Source: Tannerella sp. (GTDB lineage: Bacteria > Bacteroidota > Bacteroidia > Bacteroidales > Tannerellaceae). From it: a DNA stretch of 5,863 nucleotides. The DNA lies in NCBI GenBank assembly GCA_031269635.1, contig JAISYY010000312.1, positions 1 through 5,863 on the forward strand. The letters are read 5' to 3'. A program made the position numbers and the translations under genes. Below the pieces are notes generated by a model, which did not search any database, was not told the origin of the DNA, and was given only the letters and a program-made list of their open reading frames with translations. Positions 1 through 5,105 of the stretch are shown here, one piece after another; the first letter of the stretch is position 1, and each line of letters opens with the position of its first letter.

Positions 1-551
1 AAACGGAATGGAATCTGAGCGCCTAAATTGACAGATGGTGATTCCGAACGTTTGAATGCGAAACCATCTACGGTTTTACCCGGACGAATCGCATAACCGA
101 TACCGACAAACGGAATAAATCGAACGGGTTTTTTCTCATTATAAGGAGCCCAGAAATTTGTAGCGTCAAACAGCACGTCAACATGAACGTTACCATATAA
201 GAAATCCTGATTGGAAAGTCCCGACACGCCATATAAATTTGAAAAATTATTCAACTGACCTCCATTGATCTGCAAACGATACGCCAGATATGGATTATAC
301 CACTTCCCAATTGATAAACCTGCAGCCCAATTGACACGATCGCCAAATTCTGCCTCGCTGTTCTGATCGCCAAACAACATACTTGCCCCTCCTCCAAGAG
401 AAATAAACCAATTGTCACTGGCTTTATTCTTCTTGAAATTCACTTTTGATCCGTTTTCCGTACTAAATCCAACTTGAGGCTGATATTCCTGCGCAGAAAT
501 CGACATCACCGTACCACATAAAAAAGCTAACAGTAAAAACTTAGTTTTCAT
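1..551 (-). CDS. OmpA-family outer-membrane protein, N-terminal part (runs off the left edge)
   Basis: The frame is open from an ATG at 551-549 to the window edge, giving 183 codons and no stop. Residues 1-20 form a signal peptide: Lys near the start, a hydrophobic stretch FLLLAFLCGTVM, and a likely cut after SISA, before QE. The mature part has alternating aromatic and polar residues typical of a beta-barrel, with DNWFISLGGG, FGDRVNWAAGLSIGKW and FIPFVGIGYAIRPG. These resemble the N-terminal barrel of the abundant Bacteroides/Porphyromonas OmpA-like porins, as I recall those proteins. Such proteins usually end in a peptidoglycan-binding OmpA domain, which would lie beyond the left edge and cannot be confirmed here. 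By family, the role is to anchor the outer membrane to the cell wall and possibly act as a slow porin. The gene has its own promoter, so it is probably transcribed separately from rfbA upstream. A generic outer-membrane barrel without the OmpA domain is the main alternative. Confidence 0.85.
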   Translation of the reverse strand, partial: MKTKFLLLAFLCGTVMSISAQEYQPQVGFSTENGSKVNFKKNKASDNWFISLGGGASMLFGDQNSEAEFGDRVNWAAGLSIGKWYNPYLAYRLQINGGQLNNFSNLYGVSGLSNQDFLYGNVHVDVLFDATNFWAPYNEKKPVRFIPFVGIGYAIRPGKTVDGFAFKRSESPSVNLGAQIPFR

Positions 552-591
552 AATTATACATTTTAATTCGACAATATTTTGCTTTCTCTAT

Positions 592-612
592 ATATTACCT
601 GTTACGTAATAT
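592..612 (-). promoter_or_regulatory. Short A/T-rich hairpin at the 5' end of the OmpA-like mRNA
   Basis: Arms at 592-598 and 606-612 are exact 7-base complements (ATATTAC and GTAATAT) separated by a 7-base loop. The site lies just downstream of the promoter at 619-650, so in the minus-strand transcript it would form at or very near the 5' end of a leader of about 60 nt. A 5' hairpin can stabilise an mRNA, but this stem has only two G-C-type pairs and may be too weak or accidental. Confidence 0.25.
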
Positions 613-618
613 TTAATG

Positions 619-650
619 CAAAGGTAATTTCATTTTCCAATTAAAACAAA
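619..650 (-). promoter_or_regulatory. Bacteroidetes-type promoter for the OmpA-like gene
   Basis: Read on the minus strand, TTTG (650-647) is followed after exactly 20 nt by TACCTTTG (626-619). This is a full match to the Bacteroides -33/-7 consensus TTTG-N19-21-TAnnTTTG. Transcription should start near 611-614, leaving a leader of about 60 nt before the ATG at 551. A-tracts sit directly upstream, as expected for a strongly expressed outer-membrane protein gene. Confidence 0.8.
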
Positions 651-658
651 CAAAATCG

Positions 659-679
659 TTTTTTTTTCTCTTTTTTTTT
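659..679 (-). promoter_or_regulatory. Two A9 tracts upstream of the OmpA-like promoter, possible UP element
   Basis: On the plus strand there are two runs of nine T, at 659-667 and 671-679, separated by CTC. On the transcribed (minus) strand they are A9 tracts. They begin 8 nt upstream of the -33 box and their starts are 12 bp apart, close to one helical turn. This position and phasing fit an UP-element-like or bent-DNA enhancer of transcription. The sequence and placement are seen; the activity is inferred. Confidence 0.35.
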
Positions 680-792
680 CTCAATCACCGGATAGATAAA
701 AATAATAACGCTGTAAATAAGCTGCTTACGCAAAAAAAACCATGGGATGTATTTTAATTTATTTCCAATGTTAAGCTAACTCGATGTAGCCG

Positions 793-1662
793 TCATTCGA
801 TTAGTCTCATTAAATATTGTCCATACGGATTATTAATCATCGGCCGGGCTATTTGTCGTAATAAATCCGAATCGATCCAGTTCTTATGATAAGCAATCTC
901 CTCGAGGCAGGCAATTTTCAATCCCTGACGACGTTCTATCACTTCGACAAAATTAGACGCTTCGGACAGCGACTCATGGGTTCCGGTATCTAACCAGGCG
1001 AATCCACGCCCCAGAATCTTGACCTTTAATGCGCCGTCTTTGAGAAAAATCTGATTGACCGTAGTAATTTCCAGTTCGCCGCGAGCGGATGGTTTTATTT
1101 GACGCGCCACATCAATTACACGATTCGGATAAAAATAAAGGCCGACAACGGCATAATTAGACACCGGACGCTCCGGTTTTTCCTCTATACTCAGGACATT
1201 CCCGTCTTTATCAAAGGAAGCGACGCCATAACGCTCCGGGTCATTCACATAATATCCGAACACCGTCGCTTTTTGCTGTTTTACATTTTCAACGGCGTCT
1301 TTAAGCATCAACGAAAAGCTCTGCCCGTAAAATATATTGTCGCCTAAAACGAGGCAGACGTCATCTTCCCCGACAAAACCGGCTCCAATGATAAACGCCT
1401 GCGCCAGTCCGTCGGGCGAAGGCTGTTCCGCATATTCAAAACGGACGCCCAGTTCCGACCCGTCGCCGAGAAGCCTGCGGAATCCCGGCAAATCCTGTGG
1501 CGTTGAAATAATCAGGATCTCCCGTATATCCGCCAGCATAAGCACCGATATCGGATAATATATCATGGGTTTATCATAAACGGGAAGCATTTGCTTGGAA
1601 ACTCCTTTCGTTATGGGATATAAACGGGTACCCGACCCTCCGGCTAAAACAATTCCTTTCAT
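793..1662 (-). CDS. rfbA: Glucose-1-phosphate thymidylyltransferase (RmlA/RfbA)
   Basis: This cytoplasmic enzyme makes dTDP-glucose from glucose 1-phosphate and dTTP, the first step to dTDP-L-rhamnose and related dTDP-sugars for surface glycans. The 289 residues match the family's usual length. Visible motifs are the nucleotide-binding GGSGTRL (8-14) with the following SKQMLPVYDKPM (22-33), the metal-binding LGDNIFYG (106-113), DPERYGV (141-147), EEKP (160-163), SARGELEIT (192-200) and WLDTGTH (223-229). All key positions look intact. It starts 15 nt after the stop of the upstream kinase gene, so the two are probably cotranscribed; no separate promoter is apparent. No rmlB, rmlC or rmlD lies beside it, since the next gene downstream is an outer-membrane protein with its own promoter. 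It is therefore either a scattered member of the rhamnose pathway or serves another dTDP-sugar route. Confidence 0.96.
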   Translation of the reverse strand: MKGIVLAGGSGTRLYPITKGVSKQMLPVYDKPMIYYPISVLMLADIREILIISTPQDLPGFRRLLGDGSELGVRFEYAEQPSPDGLAQAFIIGAGFVGEDDVCLVLGDNIFYGQSFSLMLKDAVENVKQQKATVFGYYVNDPERYGVASFDKDGNVLSIEEKPERPVSNYAVVGLYFYPNRVIDVARQIKPSARGELEITTVNQIFLKDGALKVKILGRGFAWLDTGTHESLSEASNFVEVIERRQGLKIACLEEIAYHKNWIDSDLLRQIARPMINNPYGQYLMRLIE

Positions 1663-1677
1663 TTCATATCTATTTTT

Positions 1678-2826
1678 TTATTCAACACGGTCTCTCCTAA
1701 TCCTTATCTGAATAGCATTACGAACGGGCGATTCATTTACAAAGACAAAATAACCGCCCCCTCCGGCGCCTGAAAGTTTCCAACCCAACACGTGCGAGGT
1801 ATAGGGCGCCAAGGCTTCCCGGACATTATCGGTAATCATATTCGGGAACATTCTCAACTGCGCTTCAAAACTGACTACCGAAGCACGCCCCCACCCTTCG
1901 GCATCCCGATTCAGGATTGCTTCCCAGCATTTATCCGAGGCGGCACTCAACGCCATAGCGCCTTCTTTATCAACATGCGTACCGGCAAGTACATCATAAT
2001 CGTCCAGACGCGGATAAAGGGGAACGAGCCAGATTCGTTGCTCTATCCATGATAATAGACCGGAATCCCTCACCCTATCGATCCGTTCCGGCCAATAATT
2101 ATTGTAATTGTAAAAGAAACGGTTTAACCCCGGCAGAACAATACCTAACGAATCCTGCGAACCGCTTACGTATTTTGTTCCCGGAGGATTCTCATAACAA
2201 AATAATGTACGGGCGAGCATTTCCTTATCGCCTTCGGGAATATCCGTATGCCACAATTCGATGGCTTTCTTGCGGGAGCTTGTTGACATTCCGCTACGAT
2301 CATTGAACTCATAATCCGGCTCGATGGAAACGGTAAGCACCGACCCCGGATAATATTTATTTACAAAAGGCTGATCCAGCCACCCTCCGGCCAAATCAAT
2401 ACGATATGGAATCCGACATTCTTTGCGTAAAGCGGTAGTCGAACGCGCCGGAAGACCGTTGTGGGGAATACGCTCACTCACCACATACCGGATACCAAGT
2501 TCCCGGCAAAACAGTTCTTTTGCCGGTGAATGGCCGTCACTGTTGACAAAAAATATATCCGGTTTAAGTTGTTTTACATCCTCCGCAAAATCAAGAATAC
2601 CGCTTCCCCTGTTTATCCACGCGTCTTTGACGACCCTTAATGCTTTTACCATATACAAACGCTCCGCATCGGTATTGATCGTCTTACGGGCTTTCAATTC
2701 CTGTATCGTCTTATCCGAACCTATTCCTACATATAATTCTCCGTGTTGTGCAGCTTCTTCAAAAAATGCGACATGTCCGCTGTGCAACATATCGTAACAT
2801 CCGCTCACAAAAACTTTTTTCTCCAT
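1678..2826 (-). CDS. Bifunctional nucleotidyltransferase / GHMP-family sugar kinase, substrate unknown
   Basis: This 382-residue protein has two domains. Residues 1-134 form a cytidylyltransferase-like (HxGH) nucleotidyltransferase: GCYDMLHSGH (9-18) carries the catalytic HSGH, GIGSDKTI (34-41) follows, and RSTTALR (128-134) matches the family's closing motif. Residues 135-382 form a GHMP kinase. RIDLAGGWLD (142-151) is the substrate-side motif, SGMSTSS (178-184) is a divergent phosphate loop, GSQDSLG (222-228) holds the probable catalytic Asp225, and KLSGAGGGG (350-358) is the C-terminal glycine motif. By family logic the kinase makes a sugar 1-phosphate and the other domain couples it to a nucleotide. 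The order (transferase first, GHMP kinase second) resembles Fkp of Bacteroides, but the transferase class resembles the C-terminal domain of HldE. The kinase domain is nearest in style to HddA-type heptose kinases. It is the first gene of a probable operon with rfbA. The substrate and nucleotide cannot be told from the sequence. Confidence 0.85.
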   Translation of the reverse strand: MEKKVFVSGCYDMLHSGHVAFFEEAAQHGELYVGIGSDKTIQELKARKTINTDAERLYMVKALRVVKDAWINRGSGILDFAEDVKQLKPDIFFVNSDGHSPAKELFCRELGIRYVVSERIPHNGLPARSTTALRKECRIPYRIDLAGGWLDQPFVNKYYPGSVLTVSIEPDYEFNDRSGMSTSSRKKAIELWHTDIPEGDKEMLARTLFCYENPPGTKYVSGSQDSLGIVLPGLNRFFYNYNNYWPERIDRVRDSGLLSWIEQRIWLVPLYPRLDDYDVLAGTHVDKEGAMALSAASDKCWEAILNRDAEGWGRASVVSFEAQLRMFPNMITDNVREALAPYTSHVLGWKLSGAGGGGYFVFVNESPVRNAIQIRIRRDRVE

Positions 2827-2857
2827 ACGCGTGCATCTATAACGTTGTTTCTGCGTG

Positions 2858-2889
2858 CAAAATTACATGAAAATCCGGTGATTTCCAAG
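2858..2889 (-). promoter_or_regulatory. Bacteroidetes-type promoter for the kinase-rfbA operon
   Basis: On the minus strand, CTTG (2889-2886, three of four consensus bases) is followed after exactly 20 nt by TAATTTTG (2865-2858), a full match to TAnnTTTG. Transcription should begin near 2851-2853, giving a short leader of about 25 nt before the ATG at 2826. The leader has no obvious Shine-Dalgarno sequence, which is normal in this phylum. Confidence 0.75.
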
Positions 2890-2981
2890 CCGTGTGCAAT
2901 GAAAAATGTTTTTAGGTTTGTTTATGTAACCGAGAGGCCGTCTGTCTTCGATTTTTTGTGAAAAGATATAATAATGCTAAT

Positions 2982-2998
2982 AATTTTCTCCGGAAATT
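2982..2998. promoter_or_regulatory. Imperfect 17-bp palindrome, candidate operator
   Basis: The sequence AATTTTCTCCGGAAATT is symmetric at six of eight positions around its centre at 2990, with 5-bp perfect outer arms. It overlaps the -33 box of the predicted kduI promoter, where a repressor could block RNA polymerase. In A/T-rich DNA such a site can arise by chance, and no second copy was seen in the window. Confidence 0.2.
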
Positions 2999-3028
2999 GT
3001 TTCTATTTATATTTTTTCCGTATCTTTA
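2996..3028 (+). promoter_or_regulatory. Probable promoter for the kduI operon
   Basis: ATTG (2996-2999, three of four bases of the -33 consensus) is followed after 21 nt by TATCTTTA (3021-3028), which matches TAnnTTTG except for the last base. Transcription should start near 3034-3036, leaving a leader of about 28 nt before the ATG at 3064. The slightly weak boxes would suit a promoter that needs activation, for example by a polysaccharide-utilisation regulator, but no regulator gene is in the window. Confidence 0.6.
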
Positions 3029-3063
3029 CCGTCTAAATATTACGAACTATCATCAGAATTTAT

Positions 3064-3906
3064 ATGAAAACGACAATTGAAGAACGATGGGGCACGCACC
3101 CTGATGACGTAAAACATTACGACACAACACAGTTGAGAAAAGAATTTTTAGTAGAAAAATTATTTGAGAATGATGAAGTGATACTGGTTTATACCCACAA
3201 TGACCGTTTGATTATCGGCGGCGCATTTCCGGTAAATGAAAACCTGACACTTGAAACGGTTGATCTGATTCGTTCCGAATATTTTTGCGAACGGCGTGAA
3301 GCAGGAATCATTTGCATAGAAAACGAAGGCGTCGTATCCGTCGATGGAAAAGACTTCAAAATGGCCTACAAAGACACTTTATATGTAGGAAGAGGTTCTA
3401 AAAACGTGACATTCAAAAGTAAAGATGCTTCAAAACCGGCAAAGTTCTATTTTGCATCTTCACCGGCACATGCAGCATATCCGACGACGGCAATAACCCA
3501 AGAGATGCGCCGCACACGCGAATTAGGCGTTAAAGCCTTATCCAACGAACGGACGATAAACCAGCTCGTATTGAGTGAAATTGCTCCATGCTGCCAGCTG
3601 CAAATGGGATTGACGGAAATTAAAGAAGGAAGCGTCTGGAATACCATGCCGCCGCATACCCATTCCCGCAGAATGGAAGCCTATTTTTATTTCAAAATCC
3701 CCGAACATCAGGCGGTATGCCATTTCATGGGGCAACCCCGGGAAACAAGACATATCTTCATGGCAAACGAACAGGCTGTGATTTCACCGTCCTGGTCTAT
3801 TCATTCCGCTGCCGGAACAAGTAACTATACTTTCATCTGGGCAATGTGCGGCGAAAACCTTGACTACGATGATATGGATACATTTACGGCAGATAAACTT
3901 CGCTAA
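3064..3906 (+). CDS. kduI: 5-dehydro-4-deoxy-D-glucuronate isomerase (KduI)
   Basis: This cytoplasmic isomerase converts 4-deoxy-L-threo-5-hexosulose uronate, the rearranged unsaturated uronate left by polysaccharide lyases and unsaturated glucuronyl hydrolases, into 3-deoxy-D-glycero-2,5-hexodiulosonate, the substrate of KduD. At 280 residues it is close to the E. coli enzyme (278), with colinear blocks such as LRKEFLVEKLF (24-34), KDTLYVGRG (103-111), KFYF-SPAH, and QAVISPSWSIHS (237-248). The metal ligands known from E. coli KduI are all present, shifted by two: His198 and His200 in MPPHTHSRRME, Glu205, and His247 in SIHS. The ATG at 3064 gives the family's usual N-terminus, and no Shine-Dalgarno sequence is seen. 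It is the first gene of a three-gene run, with 27 nt to the lipoprotein gene. The product assignment is firm; which polysaccharide feeds it is not shown here. Confidence 0.97.
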   Translation: MKTTIEERWGTHPDDVKHYDTTQLRKEFLVEKLFENDEVILVYTHNDRLIIGGAFPVNENLTLETVDLIRSEYFCERREAGIICIENEGVVSVDGKDFKMAYKDTLYVGRGSKNVTFKSKDASKPAKFYFASSPAHAAYPTTAITQEMRRTRELGVKALSNERTINQLVLSEIAPCCQLQMGLTEIKEGSVWNTMPPHTHSRRMEAYFYFKIPEHQAVCHFMGQPRETRHIFMANEQAVISPSWSIHSAAGTSNYTFIWAMCGENLDYDDMDTFTADKLR

Positions 3907-3933
3907 ACGAACAAATATAAAACTAATGTATAT

Positions 3934-5082
3934 ATGAAAAAATATTTCTTTTTAATTTCCGCTGTTGCCTGGCTGATTTCCTGTAATTCGGGTTTGGACA
4001 TAACAATAGAAAATCCAAGCAGTTTTGACCGTTCCGAAATGGCAGAAATAGCGGTGGAACGTTTAATGCGTCTTCCCGACGGAAAGACTTATGTTGTCGT
4101 AAATCAACAGGAAAACATTGTTCCGTCGCAAATAACGTACGACGGTAAACTCATCTTCCAGACGGAGATAAAAGCAAAAGAAACACTCTCTTATACAATA
4201 AAAACCGGATCGCCACAAGCTTTCCCACCAAAAACATACGGCCGTTTCATCACCGAACGTAAAGATGATTTTGCATGGGAGAACGATTGCGTAGCATTCC
4301 GCATATACGGGCCTGCACTCGTTAAGGTTGACGGGCCGAGCAACGGGTTGGATTTCTGGTACAAAAAAACAAACAACCTGATAATCGACAAATGGTATAA
4401 AGACGACCTGGCCGGAATCCGGTCTTATCACGAAGATCATGGCGAAGGACTCGACGATTATAAGGTAGGACGCACGTTAGGCGGAGGTATGATGGCTCCG
4501 TTTGAAAACGACACGCTGATATTAAACGGGAATTTTGTCACTCAGGAAATACTGGAAAACGGGCCTTTACGCACGACGTTTAAACTTACTTATAAAGATA
4601 TTACTGTTAACGAAAAAACCTTCGGCGAAAGCCGGACATTTTCTATTAATGCCGGTTCTCAACTGACGAAAGTGACACAGGAATATGGCGTCAACGATAC
4701 CATAACCGTTGCTGCCGGCTTAGTAAAACGTTCCGAAGAAGACGAAGCATATCAGGCTTATACGGAAAACGGAACGGCTGCAATCATTTATGAAGAACCG
4801 GATAATGAAAAAGTGGGAAAAGTATTTGTCGGCATGATATTTCCAAAAGGACTGGAAAGAATTACATCCAATACATATACAATCATACACGATATAAACA
4901 AAAAAGAGGTAACGCACTCGCACGTTCTGGGAGTAACCTCTTACTATCCGAATCAGCCTATTACGTATTACACGGGGTTCGGGTGGGAAAAATTCGGTTT
5001 CCCTACGCTTGATTCTTTCCAGAATTATATCGGTATTTTTTCAGTAATACTGGAAGAACCGCTTATTGTAAAATTCTTATAA
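3934..5082 (+). CDS. DUF4861-family lipoprotein
   Basis: I recognise this as a DUF4861 protein, a family common in Bacteroidetes carbohydrate loci, from blocks such as DDFAWENDCVAFRIYGPAL (111-129), the His/Glu/Asp-rich YHEDHGEGLDDYKVGR (165-180) with GGG (183-185), and GSQLTKVTQEYG (241-252). The 382-residue length fits a complete member. The N-terminus is a lipoprotein signal: KK at 2-3, a hydrophobic stretch, and the lipobox LISC with the lipidated Cys17. The residues after Cys (NSGLD) lack the acidic cluster typical of surface-export signals in this phylum, so a periplasm-facing location is plausible but unproven. The rest looks beta-rich with no transmembrane segment. The gene sits between kduI and the KduD-like dehydrogenase, spaced 27 and 23 nt, so it is probably coexpressed with uronate catabolism. 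Its activity is unknown to me. The clustered charged residues at 165-175 could be a catalytic or metal site. Confidence 0.8.
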   Translation: MKKYFFLISAVAWLISCNSGLDITIENPSSFDRSEMAEIAVERLMRLPDGKTYVVVNQQENIVPSQITYDGKLIFQTEIKAKETLSYTIKTGSPQAFPPKTYGRFITERKDDFAWENDCVAFRIYGPALVKVDGPSNGLDFWYKKTNNLIIDKWYKDDLAGIRSYHEDHGEGLDDYKVGRTLGGGMMAPFENDTLILNGNFVTQEILENGPLRTTFKLTYKDITVNEKTFGESRTFSINAGSQLTKVTQEYGVNDTITVAAGLVKRSEEDEAYQAYTENGTAAIIYEEPDNEKVGKVFVGMIFPKGLERITSNTYTIIHDINKKEVTHSHVLGVTSYYPNQPITYYTGFGWEKFGFPTLDSFQNYIGIFSVILEEPLIVKFL

Positions 5083-5105
5083 ATAACATTTTAAATTTCA
5101 ACAAA

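Noticed and set aside
726..792. Possible terminator after rfbA
   Set aside because: A run of eight U follows CCCATGG in the minus-strand RNA, and GTTAGCTTAAC could form a 4-bp stem, but there is no stable G/C-rich hairpin next to the U run. I could not support a factor-independent terminator.
2423..2797. 124-codon plus-strand open frame opposite the nucleotidyltransferase domain
   Set aside because: It lies wholly antisense to a well-supported gene with intact HxGH motifs. The translation shows no recognisable domain and there is no promoter-like site ahead of it.
2743..2961. Small plus-strand frame spanning the start of the kinase gene and the divergent promoter region
   Set aside because: It would run through the consensus minus-strand promoter and the kinase start codon. 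No domain or translation signal supports it.
3925..3936. Tiny upstream frame (ATG TAT ATA TGA) overlapping the start of the DUF4861 gene
   Set aside because: A three-codon frame in A/T-rich spacer DNA is expected by chance, and nothing suggests translational coupling through it.
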